The position numbers and the translations under genes were made by a program. Below, one piece after another: positions 1 to 7,570 of a DNA stretch of 64,000 nt (positions within the stretch are counted from its first letter, which is position 1; each line of letters starts with the position of its first letter). The notes beneath the pieces were generated by a model. That model saw only the letters and a list, made by a program, of their open reading frames with translations, did not search any database and had not been told where the DNA came from. The DNA lies in assembly GCA_035533295.1 (NCBI GenBank), contig DATLUA010000014.1, forward strand, positions 1 to 64,000. The letters are read 5' to 3'. Source of the DNA: JAGWJU01 sp035533295. Its GTDB lineage: Bacteria; Elusimicrobiota; Elusimicrobia; UBA1565; UBA9628.

Positions 1-249
1 GGACTGGCATGGGCTGAGGCGATTCTCAAGGCGGATGCTCGTGAACGTGCGTCAGGAAGCCTGGATGATCGGGTGGCTGCTCAATTTAAAGCGCTTGGCG
101 GTTCTCGAATCGAGGGCGACGGCGTGATCCACATGATCCACGGCTCAAAAACGGCGACTGGTGGAGTTGTCCACAACGCTCACACCAACGGAGAGCCCGG
201 ATCTCAAGCCTCTTCGCTAAAAATCAACCCTTTTTCGGCAGCCTGTTAA
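1..249 (+). CDS. C-terminal end of an unrecognised protein (5' truncated)
   Basis: The first reading frame is open from the left edge of the window and ends at a TAA after 82 codons. Composition looks coding, with residues such as AWAEAILKADARERA and a run around VIHMIHGSKTATGGVVHNAH. No start codon is visible, so the gene begins outside the window. I recognise no domain. It is read toward the minus-strand toxin-antitoxin operon, so the two are convergent. An overlap with spurious open frame cannot be excluded because only 82 codons are visible. Confidence 0.4.
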   Translation, partial: GLAWAEAILKADARERASGSLDDRVAAQFKALGGSRIEGDGVIHMIHGSKTATGGVVHNAHTNGEPGSQASSLKINPFSAAC

Positions 250-338
250 CGGCTAACGAACGTCTCAATTCTACTGGATGGGATAGAACTGGGGGACGAG
301 GTGGTTCTTCTTTTTTGGAGGCATTATAGAGCCCTGCC

Positions 339-1262
339 TTACTCTCCCTTGGGAAAAAGTCGCTTGTAACGGGCGGAAATGATTGCCGCGAGGTCCTGGC
401 GCAAGTCGTTGCGAAGTTCGGATTGGATCACCATGAGGCGTAAAGTGTCTTGTGCCATTTTAAGTTTGTCGAAAACGTGCTGTGCTGCCCGCGGGGCTAT
501 CGTGAGGACGGTAGCAAAGGCTTCGAAATCATCGCGGGTCAATTTGCTCTTTCTTGCATGGATCGTGAGGGCGGAATCTTCCTCATTTTTTATATAGAGG
601 CGAGAACTGACAAAATCATAGACGGGGGCAAGCCCGATTTCTTTTCCTTGGCCGAGGAGCGCCCAATTTTTCATGTGCATGTCGCCGTTCCCGATTAGGA
701 AGCACAAGAGAACTCGCTCAAAAAAATCAACCGTATCCAATCCGACGTTTGTCGTGTGGGCGCGCAACGCTCTGCCTATCTGTTCGAGAGAGCCTTTGTA
801 CTTATCGGTCGAACCAAGGATTTGAAACATCGTCTCATTCGGAATCTTCGTGCCGTCGTCAGCACGATCGAACCGTTTCACGACGTAGCAAAGCTTCCCA
901 TCGGCCATCGGAAGCAAACCGTGGGGAGGAACGCGCATGTCCAGCGACTCCGCCATGTTCATGCAAAGATTTTCGTTTTGCGGAATTTCCGGAAAGCGAT
1001 CAGGCTCGGGCTTAAGAATATGAGTGCCGCCTGTAGACACAGACTCAAGCTCGCGCTTCTCCTCATTGATCTGGACGGAGACCTTCATCTGGACACCCGA
1101 GATCGAAATATGTCCCTTGGCCTCTTCGACTAGAGACGGCATGTCGCTGACGCTAAAAGAGATCGTCGGTGCCCACGTAGTGCCGAAAAGCTTTTTTATG
1201 CAGCGGGAGTGGTAACGCTCTTCACCTTCAATATCTTCCTGGCAGCAGAGGCAGTTAGCCAT
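339..1262 (-). CDS. hipT: HipT-like (HipA C-terminal) serine/threonine kinase toxin
   Basis: This is a HipA-family kinase lacking the N-terminal subdomain, about 307 aa from the ATG chosen here. A longer in-frame start exists, but this ATG overlaps the stop of the preceding gene by 8 nt (ATGGCTAA), which is typical of coupling. The N terminus has a CxxC and a later YHSRC, followed by KKLFG, as in HipA C-terminal proteins. A glycine-loop motif SISGVQMK (Ser53 and Ser55) matches the SIS autophosphorylation site described for HipT. Further on are the catalytic-loop-like GDMHMKN and a metal-binding PVYD. Family members phosphorylate aminoacyl-tRNA synthetases (GltX for HipA, TrpS for HipT) and so stop translation; the target here is not visible in sequence. 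Third gene of the operon. Confidence 0.85.
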   Translation of the reverse strand: MANCLCCQEDIEGEERYHSRCIKKLFGTTWAPTISFSVSDMPSLVEEAKGHISISGVQMKVSVQINEEKRELESVSTGGTHILKPEPDRFPEIPQNENLCMNMAESLDMRVPPHGLLPMADGKLCYVVKRFDRADDGTKIPNETMFQILGSTDKYKGSLEQIGRALRAHTTNVGLDTVDFFERVLLCFLIGNGDMHMKNWALLGQGKEIGLAPVYDFVSSRLYIKNEEDSALTIHARKSKLTRDDFEAFATVLTIAPRAAQHVFDKLKMAQDTLRLMVIQSELRNDLRQDLAAIISARYKRLFPKGE

Positions 1263-1590
1263 TGGATTCTCCAGTTGCCTTGACGCTGACCGCGCCGATG
1301 GGGTCTCCGCCGGTGTGGAGTAGTAGCCGAAACTTGTCATGCGGATCGAGCTTCACTGTGGAACAAATCATGTCCAGTAGCCAGCCCTCAGGCAGGAGAC
1401 CATCAAAAAATGGAAAGAGTTCCTTTGACTCGTATTTTTCCGAGCGCAGCGGCATCGACAGGCTGATCGGCGAGGACTCCTTATCAGACAAGTAGGCGGC
1501 ATCGTAGGCAAACTCAAAGCCGCCGGCTGTCTTGGTCAGCATGCCGGCCAGCTTCTGCCCATAGAAGACTTCCGCGCTATTCTCATCCAT
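1255..1590 (-). CDS. hipS: HipS-like small protein (HipA N-subdomain 1)
   Basis: A 111-aa protein that corresponds to the N-terminal subdomain 1 normally fused to HipA: an FYGQKLAGML start, then PISLSMPLRS and the FFDGLLPEGW motif, ending near GDPIGAVSV. In two-gene HipBA systems this segment belongs to the kinase; in HipBST systems it is a separate gene whose product acts as the antitoxin. It overlaps the upstream regulator gene by 8 nt and the downstream kinase by 8 nt, so all three are probably translated together. The antitoxin role is inferred from the HipBST family and from the gene order B-S-T. Confidence 0.85.
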   Translation of the reverse strand: MDENSAEVFYGQKLAGMLTKTAGGFEFAYDAAYLSDKESSPISLSMPLRSEKYESKELFPFFDGLLPEGWLLDMICSTVKLDPHDKFRLLLHTGGDPIGAVSVKATGESNG

Positions 1591-2179
1591 ACAGTTCGTA
1601 TTCTGCTAAGTGATCGGGATTGAATCCCGGCTTCAGATCTGCCGACTTCTTCGATTTCTTCAAGTCCTCCAAAAGCTTGATATGGATGTCGATCACGTTC
1701 GCTAGGCCGCCGTTCGGGTTTGCACCCATGCTTTCCACGTAAAAATTGAGAGCGTGCAAGGGATGGTAGTTATAGAACTTGCTTCGCTCAATGATAGCTC
1801 CCTTTTGGGTAAACATGATGTCAATAGCGCTGGCAACCTTCTCCTTCCATTCTTTGAACAGCTCAAACTCGGCCCTCAAGTTGTTCGGCGTGATGACGCT
1901 CTTGATCTGCTTAGCCTCCGCGATTTTTTTATCGAAGAACTCCATCACCCGCGTTAGCGGCGTCTTCGACTCTTCCTTGACCAAGTCTGTCGCGCCCAAG
2001 CACTTGCCGAAAAGAAAGAGCACTTTGTTAACGGTGTCGGTACGCAGGGATGTCTTGCCTTGCTCAAGGTCCCGGATAAAACGTAATCCGACGCCTGCTT
2101 TGGCCGCAAGCTCCATCTGGGTGAGCCCGGCTGCTCGGCGTCGTTCCTGGACAAAATCGGCAATTGGATTTTTTTTCAT
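1583..2179 (-). CDS. hipB: HipB-like XRE-family regulator with C-terminal extension
   Basis: The first ~65 residues form an XRE/Cro-type helix-turn-helix (ERRRAAGLTQMELAAKAGV, then FIRDLEQGK) of the HipB type, which normally represses its own operon. The protein is 198 aa, about twice the usual HipB length. The extra ~130 residues (from about residue 70) are mainly charged and helical and match no domain I recognise. First gene of the three-gene operon. Sites resembling TATACCCGATA, one inverted, lie immediately upstream and are likely its operators. HipB-like identity is firm for the HTH; the role of the C-terminal part is unknown. Confidence 0.8.
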   Translation of the reverse strand: MKKNPIADFVQERRRAAGLTQMELAAKAGVGLRFIRDLEQGKTSLRTDTVNKVLFLFGKCLGATDLVKEESKTPLTRVMEFFDKKIAEAKQIKSVITPNNLRAEFELFKEWKEKVASAIDIMFTQKGAIIERSKFYNYHPLHALNFYVESMGANPNGGLANVIDIHIKLLEDLKKSKKSADLKPGFNPDHLAEYELYG

Positions 2180-2189
2180 GGGATGAATC

Positions 2190-2275
2190 AGTATACCCGA
2201 TATGATGTAAAACTGTGTTTAACTGCGTCTAAATGTGCTATATCAGGTATACTTATGCTTAATTTATACCCGATA
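2190..2275 (-). promoter_or_regulatory. hipBST promoter and three operator-like repeats
   Basis: Reading the minus strand, TATACT (2195-2190) is a good -10 hexamer 10 nt before the regulator ATG. The same bases lie inside a repeated motif: GTATACCCGATAT at 2191-2203, its inverted near-copy ATATCAGGTATAC at 2240-2252 (one mismatch), and TATACCCGATA again at 2265-2275. Repeated sites overlapping the -10 are what an autoregulated HipB operon would have. That HipB binds them is inference. Confidence 0.6.
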
Positions 2276-2346
2276 ACACCCTTCTTGTCAAGGGGCGCAT
2301 AGTTCCCCAAATCCGCAAGCAAGGCCTGTAGAGGAAGAAATAAAAT

Positions 2347-2409
2347 ACCTCGCGTCCCGAGTAATTAGGGAAGAATCGGTGAAAAGGGCGAACTTTTCAC
2401 TCGCGAGGT
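2347..2409. repeat. Nested inverted repeats near a transposase remnant
   Basis: An outer 8-bp pair (ACCTCGCG at 2347-2354 and CGCGAGGT at 2402-2409) encloses an inner 8-bp pair (GTGAAAAG at 2379-2386 and CTTTTCAC at 2393-2400, loop of 6). The structure lies about 40 bp beyond the stop of the broken IS1182-type transposase. It could be part of the insertion sequence's end or its terminator. Which of these it is cannot be decided from one copy. Confidence 0.45.
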
Positions 2410-2450
2410 GAAAGCATGATACTTCAGAATGGGCGCCGTTGGTTCTGGGA

Positions 2451-2813
2451 TTATGACCCTCGCGGCGGCACAGCCACGATGCGGATATTCTCCTCGGCGG
2501 TCTGCGTCGTTGAGTCTTCCATGGCGTTTCTCCATTTTATCACGCTCACTGAAGAGAGCCCGTCGCACAAACCATCTGACGGCGTAAAAATCGGCGCAGT
2601 GGCCGCCATCTCGCCCAAAATCCGCCCTATCTTCGCCTTCCCGCTCCTCCAGAGCTTGAGCAGGTGGTGCGCCGCGCACATCAGCGGCCACCCGCTGTCG
2701 GCCGCTTTCAGGCCTCGCCGCAAGAACCCGCCCATCCCCTCGGCTTGTAGATCGCCCGCCCTCGTTTTGTCAGCAGCTTGCGCTCCATGCGCGCGCGTAG
2801 GGAGATTCTCTCA
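2451..2813 (-). pseudogene. IS1182-family transposase remnant (C terminus, frameshifted)
   Basis: Two pieces in different frames give the usual C-terminal end of IS1182-type transposases. The upstream piece reads MERKLLTKRGRAIYKPR, and the downstream piece reads GGFLRRGLKAADSGW then MCAAHHLLKLW. The family segment normally found between them (about 15 residues around VEPVFGQIK) is missing, so the gene carries a deletion plus frameshift. An in-frame stop lies just upstream of the first piece and no N-terminal part is present. It cannot encode an active transposase. A 28-bp repeat copy lies 85 bp upstream of it on this strand. Confidence 0.7.
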
Positions 2814-2897
2814 AATCAGGCGGGGTTTATGCGGCAGGCCCTTTTCGGTCCGGAATTTAACCGGGAGAATCCGCATCCTGCCTCTTTGTCCTGCTGA

Positions 2898-2925
2898 CGG
2901 CGTAGTAACTACTGGCCGCCCGCGT
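2898..2925 (+). repeat. 28-bp palindromic repeat, copy 1
   Basis: Identical over 28 bp to a second copy 9,060 bp away in the same orientation. The core is GTAGTAACTAC, a perfect 11-bp palindrome around a central A, bounded by CGGC and GCCG, so the element can form a hairpin. Similarity continues weakly after a short unlike stretch (AAATCGCCC in both). It lies just past the 3' end of the ChrB/RND operon. Otherwise, between the transposase remnant and the MFS gene I see nothing coding. Confidence 0.7.
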
Positions 2926-3079
2926 AGTCCCGAAATCGCCCGAGGCCGACTGCGAAGCCATGTGGAGCCCATCGGCGCGTGCATGGCGCTATTCCACCTT
3001 TCCGCGGAGGGAGAGCCGGATCGCTTCTTGCGGACCCCAGGGATGATGGAAGCCGACCGGGAACGCTCGCCCGTGATGG

Positions 3080-4306
3080 TCACGCGGCCTCTTCCGCGGG
3101 CTTCAAGCGCCGGAAGCTGCGATAGAGCAGCGCGTCGTAAACGATCTTCACGCAACCCGAGAAAAAGAAAGGAGCGCTGAGCAGCGCCGGCACGGCCAGG
3201 AGCATTCCAGCCAGCGAAGGCGAGATCGCGGCTCCGGCCGTGCGGGCCACGCCCGTGATCCCCGCGGCCGCGGAGCGTTCATCCGGTTCGACCACGGCCA
3301 TCGTATAAGACTGTCGGGTGGGGACGTCCATCTGGGAGATGCTAAAGCGCAGCAGCAGCACCGTGATCGCCAATCCCAGGTTCGGCATCAAGGGCACCAG
3401 CATCAGCAAGATGTTGGAGGGGATGTGCGTGAACACCATGGTCCGGATCAGGCCGATCCGGCGGGCCAGAGCCGCCGCCGCCAGCGCGGAAATCCCCGCC
3501 AGGACGTTGGCCCCGAAGAAGATGGCCCCAAGCGTCACGGGCGACGCGCCGAAGCGCGCATGAAACCAGTAGGCCGCGATGCTCTGCACGACGAAGCCGC
3601 CCCCGAAGGCGTCCAGGGCGAATAGGGAGGAGAGCTTGAACACGACCGCCTTGGACTTGTGCAGCCCCAACAGCGTCGGTCCGGACGCGCTCCGTCTCCC
3701 CGGCTGCGGCTCCACCTTGCGGGTGAGACAGAGGAACACGAGCGCCAAGATCAAGCCCAGCGCCGCATAGCCGTAGATGACGGCGCGAAAGCTCTCCACG
3801 GCCGGCCAGCCCAGGCGTTCCAGCAGGCTGACCGCTCCGCCGCCCGCCAGAGCTCCCGTCGCCGTGGCGACGGATCCGGCGAGGTTGTACCAGGCGAACA
3901 CCGCCGTGCGATCCCGGCCCGGCACGATCTGCGCCAGGATCGCCTGCTCGACGGACACGAAGGGCCCGACTTCGTTGCCGCTGGGGCTGATCACGCCCGC
4001 CGTCGCCGCGGCCAGCAGCAGCCAGTAGCTCCTCGTCAGGCCGAAGACGAGCCCAGCCATGCCCAAGAGTAACGACCCGAGGATCAGCATCTTGCGCCGG
4101 CCCAGGCGGTCCGCCGAGGTGGTGATCCACAGCGATACGGCGGTATCGCCGACTAGCGTCAGGGTCAAGAGCAACCCGATCCTCGGAGTCGGCAGGCCGA
4201 TCTGGACCAGATACAGCACCAGGATGACCGAGATCAGGCCGTAGTCGAAGAGCCGGAGGCAGCGCGTGAGAAACAACAGACGGCCGTCTCGGGTAAGCCC
4301 CCTCAT
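3080..4306 (-). CDS. MFS transporter
   Basis: A 408-aa integral membrane protein with roughly 12 hydrophobic segments and a major-facilitator motif A (ADRLGRRK) in the loop after the second segment. I chose the ATG that begins MRGLTRDGR, one base after the stop of the beta-propeller gene, over a longer in-frame start inside that gene. It is the last gene of the operon headed by the ChrB-type regulator. MFS proteins in such settings are drug, metal or oxyanion exporters, so a role in resistance is plausible. The substrate cannot be read from sequence. No ChrA (CHR family) chromate transporter is present, and this protein or the RND pump may take that place. Confidence 0.85.
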   Translation of the reverse strand: MRGLTRDGRLLFLTRCLRLFDYGLISVILVLYLVQIGLPTPRIGLLLTLTLVGDTAVSLWITTSADRLGRRKMLILGSLLLGMAGLVFGLTRSYWLLLAAATAGVISPSGNEVGPFVSVEQAILAQIVPGRDRTAVFAWYNLAGSVATATGALAGGGAVSLLERLGWPAVESFRAVIYGYAALGLILALVFLCLTRKVEPQPGRRSASGPTLLGLHKSKAVVFKLSSLFALDAFGGGFVVQSIAAYWFHARFGASPVTLGAIFFGANVLAGISALAAAALARRIGLIRTMVFTHIPSNILLMLVPLMPNLGLAITVLLLRFSISQMDVPTRQSYTMAVVEPDERSAAAGITGVARTAGAAISPSLAGMLLAVPALLSAPFFFSGCVKIVYDALLYRSFRRLKPAEEAA

Positions 4307-4307
4307 C

Positions 4308-5357
4308 CTAATCGCCGGACGCCGAGAATCGCATGACGCGAAGCCTCGGACGACCGCCCGCGTCGGCCAGAGGAAAGTAGACAAACCCCGTCGCGGGGTC
4401 CACTGCGACGCTGTGCGCGTCGGGGCCGACCCAACCGCGCCACAGCCGCTTCGGCCGTCCGCCGCGCACGGAAAACACCGCCGTCACGCCGCTCTCGCCG
4501 GCGACGTAAAGAAGCCGGCGCGCGGGGTCCAGCGCCAGGACGTCGGGGTCGCCCCCGGTCTCGTCAACTTGGGTGACCCGCAGGTCCGGCAGCGACAGCG
4601 TCAGCAGGCGGGCGTTGCCGTCGCAGGCGACGAAGGCCGCATGGTCGGCCGCGTCGATCAGCAGGCCGTGGTTGTGGTCGCAGGACTCCGGAAGAGCGAC
4701 CCGGCGGACGATCGTCAGCGCCCGCGGATCGATCACCGCCACCTCGCGGCGCGTCTGCACGTTGACCAGCACGCGCCGGCCGTCAGCGTCGTAGGCGCTG
4801 TTGCCGGCCTCGCCGCCCAGCGGCAGCGTCTTCAGCACGCGCGGCGGCGAACCGCCGATCACGGTCTCGCGCCCGCCTCGTTCGTTGGAGACAAACAGCC
4901 GGCGCAGCGCCGGGTCCCAGGCGCTGCCGTCGGGAAATCCCCCCGCGGGCAGGACGGCGACCGTCTTGAGGTCGGCCAGCCTCAGCGCGCGCACGCTCCC
5001 CCGCCCCAGCGCCCGCCCGACGAGCGTTCCCGTCGCGCTCACGAAGGCAAGCCCGGTCTCCGGCGCCAGAGTTATGCCGGTGGCGCCCGGAAAGCCCGGT
5101 AAGGCGGCGATCAAGCGCCGCCGCCTCACGTCATAGACCAGGACCCGGCCGGCGCCCATCTGGTTGATGTAGAGGCGCCCGGTCTCGGCGTCGAAAGCCT
5201 CGTAATCGAAGCGTCCCTCGGGCCCTGGCAGCGGCAGATCGACCACCTTCGCCAAGACGGCAGCGCCGCGGCCGGGCGCGGGAGCCCGGGCCATGGCCGG
5301 ATTTGCGCGGCACAGCGGCAGCATCGCCGCCAGGGCGAAGAGCATGCGCGAAGTCAC
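4308..5357 (-). CDS. Secreted YVTN/YncE-like beta-propeller protein
   Basis: 349 aa beginning with a signal-peptide-like stretch (MTSRMLFALAAMLPLC, with cleavage likely after the Ala-rich segment near residue 25). The rest is built of repeated blade-like units such as GRLYINQMGAGRVLVYDV, RRLFVSNERGG and RLLYVAGESGVTAVF, as in YVTN-type seven-bladed propellers found in the periplasm. It starts 7 nt after the DUF1259 gene stop and is followed 1 nt later by the MFS gene, so it is part of the same operon. Family members are mostly uncharacterised binding or scaffold proteins; no enzymatic residues were identified. Confidence 0.8.
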   Translation of the reverse strand: MTSRMLFALAAMLPLCRANPAMARAPAPGRGAAVLAKVVDLPLPGPEGRFDYEAFDAETGRLYINQMGAGRVLVYDVRRRRLIAALPGFPGATGITLAPETGLAFVSATGTLVGRALGRGSVRALRLADLKTVAVLPAGGFPDGSAWDPALRRLFVSNERGGRETVIGGSPPRVLKTLPLGGEAGNSAYDADGRRVLVNVQTRREVAVIDPRALTIVRRVALPESCDHNHGLLIDAADHAAFVACDGNARLLTLSLPDLRVTQVDETGGDPDVLALDPARRLLYVAGESGVTAVFSVRGGRPKRLWRGWVGPDAHSVAVDPATGFVYFPLADAGGRPRLRVMRFSASGD

Positions 5358-5364
5358 GGCGGGA

Positions 5365-6258
5365 TTATTTCCGCCCTTCCGCCTCCAACGCCGCCTTGAG
5401 TCCCTTGGCCATCGTCACCGCGTCGCCGTAAGCCCAAAAATGCATGAAGAAGAGGCGCGGCTCCTCGTCGAGCATATGGTTATGAAGCGCCGCAATCTCG
5501 ATCCCATGGGCCCGCAGAGCCTTGATGACGGGATTGACCTCCGGGCCCAAAAGCATGAAGTCGCCGTTGATGGCCGCCTTCTTCCCCTCGAGTTGGAAGT
5601 TCAGGGCCGTGCTCATGCCCATGGCGCCGGGCATCGCCGTCCCCATCATCGTCACATGAATGTCCGGACGAGGGACGTTGACGTGGAGCACTCCCCCGCT
5701 CATGGCTCCCTTGGCGCCGAGGATATCCTCGATTTGCTCCGCCACGGCGGGCGTCTTTTCCGCGGGCGCCGGCGGCTGAGGCTTCATGGGCGTCTTCGTC
5801 AGGGCAAGCGCTTCCCGTAACCCCTTGGCGAGCGCCGTGTCGTCGCCATGGCCCATGAAGTGGATGTAGAAGAGCCTCGGAGTCTCGTGCAGCAGATGGT
5901 TGTGGATGGCCGTGATCTCGATGCCGTTGTCCTCGAGTTTGCTGATGACGGGATTTAGTTCATCCTGCAGGAGGACGAGGTCGCCGTAGGCGAGCGCCGA
6001 AGAGTCGGCCTTCTCGAAGGCGGCCCAACTGACGAGCGCCAGCGCGGGCTTGATCCGGACCTTGCCCACCATGACCTTCAGGTCCGACCGGGGAAACGAG
6101 ACTTTGTACGTCTCTCCGATGACCTCGCCCTTCTTTCCCAGGGCCCTCGCGATCCCGGCCGTGTCGAGCCCGGGGCCGGTCTTGCCGTAGGCCGCGGACC
6201 CTAAGCAGAGAAACAGACCGAGGAACGCCTCCCTTGGAATCCACGTGTGTTGTTTCAC
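5365..6258 (-). CDS. Tandem DUF1259 (LppY/LpqO-type) exported protein
   Basis: 297 aa with a short hydrophobic leader ending near AAYGK. Two copies of the DUF1259 domain follow, roughly residues 33-145 and 175-290. Each copy carries the same hallmark, an I(T/A)A(I/L)HNH(L/M)L motif followed by PRLF(Y/F)(I/M)HF and then a lysine-rich helix. A Pro/Ala-rich linker (around MKPQPPAPAEK) joins them. The conserved histidines suggest metal or ligand binding, but the family has no established function. It lies between the TolC-like gene and the propeller gene in the ChrB-headed operon. Confidence 0.8.
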   Translation of the reverse strand: MKQHTWIPREAFLGLFLCLGSAAYGKTGPGLDTAGIARALGKKGEVIGETYKVSFPRSDLKVMVGKVRIKPALALVSWAAFEKADSSALAYGDLVLLQDELNPVISKLEDNGIEITAIHNHLLHETPRLFYIHFMGHGDDTALAKGLREALALTKTPMKPQPPAPAEKTPAVAEQIEDILGAKGAMSGGVLHVNVPRPDIHVTMMGTAMPGAMGMSTALNFQLEGKKAAINGDFMLLGPEVNPVIKALRAHGIEIAALHNHMLDEEPRLFFMHFWAYGDAVTMAKGLKAALEAEGRK

Positions 6259-6295
6259 TTTCCCTCCATTCCTGCCCTATTGATTTTGATGATTT

Positions 6296-7570
6296 TCAGC
6301 GTCCCGCCTCTTGAACATGCCCGCCGTCAAGCACGGCCTTGGCCCCGAGCGCGAACAGCAGGTCGGCCTTCGCGTCGATGCGCCGCGACTGCACGCTTCC
6401 AAGATCGCGCAGCGATTCCCGCACGTCGACGAGAGGACCCTCGAAGGACAGATAGCGCTTCAGCGCCAAATCCAAGGCCTGGTCGGCTTCGTCGAGCTCG
6501 CGGTCGAGAAATCCCAGCTTGATGCGTGCCGTCTCTATCAAATCGTCGTAGGCCGCATCGGTTTCGGCGAGATCGAGCTTGGCCGCCAGGACGTCATAAT
6601 CCCGTTGCGTGGCTGCGTCCTTGGCGCTCGATATCTCGCTTTTCACGCGGAATCCTTCGAAAAGCGGGAGCGAGATCGCGAAGCCCGCCGAGTAGTCCTG
6701 ACGTTGCGCGAGCCTGACGCTGTCCATCCCGCCGGCGCTCGCCAGCGCCGTTACCGTCGGGTAGTTCCCGGCCGACCGCGCGCCGACGACATTCTTGGCC
6801 GCCTCGGCTTCGGCTTGGGCTCGCGCGATGTCGGGGGGCGCCGCGCCGGGCATGATAACGCCGATGCTCGACTCGGAGACGGACGCCGGACTTGGGCAGG
6901 CCAAGTCGGCCTCGGACAGGCCGGTCAGCAAGGCAAGCCGCTTGACGGCGATCTGGTAGCGCCGCGCGTAGGCCGCCGCCGTCATTGCCGCGTCGTCGGC
7001 CTGCTCCTGGACAAGGAAGCGATCGACGGGCGAATGCTGGCCGGCGCGCACGAAGCGTTCCACCACCGCGAGCACCTTCAAGGTCTGGCCGTCGACCTCC
7101 TGCCACGCCTCCATCTGCCCGCGGTCGCGCACGCCCTCGAAATAGATCCTCAAGGCCGCCTGATCGACTTTGTACCGCGCCACGCGGGTCTCGGCCTGGG
7201 CCGCATCCAGGCGCGAGCGTGCGGCCTTGAGGCCGTAACCGCGGCTCAAGTCGAACAACGTCATGCGCGAGACCAAGCCTCCGCTCGGCCCCGAACGGAA
7301 GGGCGAGCTCATGATTCCACCAAGCCCAAGCCCGCCGTTCGAGCCGGGAAAACCGTAGCTTTGAACGGCCTCGGCGTCGAGCGTGGGGTAATAAGACGAC
7401 TTGCCGATCTCGATCGCGTCGCGGGCGCGCGCCTCTTGGGCCGCGGCGGCCTTGAGCTGCGGGCTTGCCCGCTCGGCGGCGGCCAGGACTTCCCCGACGC
7501 CGATCTCGCGAGCCGAGGCCGTTTGAGCGCAAAGAAGGACGACGGCGAGGCTAGCGAGCTTCATGGTCAT
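6296..7570 (-). CDS. TolC-family outer-membrane efflux channel
   Basis: 424 aa with a signal peptide (MKLASLAVVLLCAQTASA) and the internally repeated alpha-helical layout of TolC proteins: two halves rich in Ala, Glu and Arg helices, with QDYSAGFAISLPLF in the second half as a typical beta-strand entry. The gene overlaps the end of the RND pump gene, so the channel and pump are co-translated. ATG codons at 7570 and 7564 are both possible. It would form the outer-membrane part of the efflux route. No periplasmic adaptor (HlyD/MFP) gene lies in the operon, which is unusual. Confidence 0.85.
   Translation of the reverse strand: MTMKLASLAVVLLCAQTASAREIGVGEVLAAAERASPQLKAAAAQEARARDAIEIGKSSYYPTLDAEAVQSYGFPGSNGGLGLGGIMSSPFRSGPSGGLVSRMTLFDLSRGYGLKAARSRLDAAQAETRVARYKVDQAALRIYFEGVRDRGQMEAWQEVDGQTLKVLAVVERFVRAGQHSPVDRFLVQEQADDAAMTAAAYARRYQIAVKRLALLTGLSEADLACPSPASVSESSIGVIMPGAAPPDIARAQAEAEAAKNVVGARSAGNYPTVTALASAGGMDSVRLAQRQDYSAGFAISLPLFEGFRVKSEISSAKDAATQRDYDVLAAKLDLAETDAAYDDLIETARIKLGFLDRELDEADQALDLALKRYLSFEGPLVDVRESLRDLGSVQSRRIDAKADLLFALGAKAVLDGGHVQEAGR

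Noticed and set aside
2416..3180. A 254-codon plus-strand frame opposite the transposase remnant
   Set aside because: It has no recognisable domain and unnatural Arg/Pro/Ser composition, and it covers the minus-strand transposase pieces and the end of the MFS gene.
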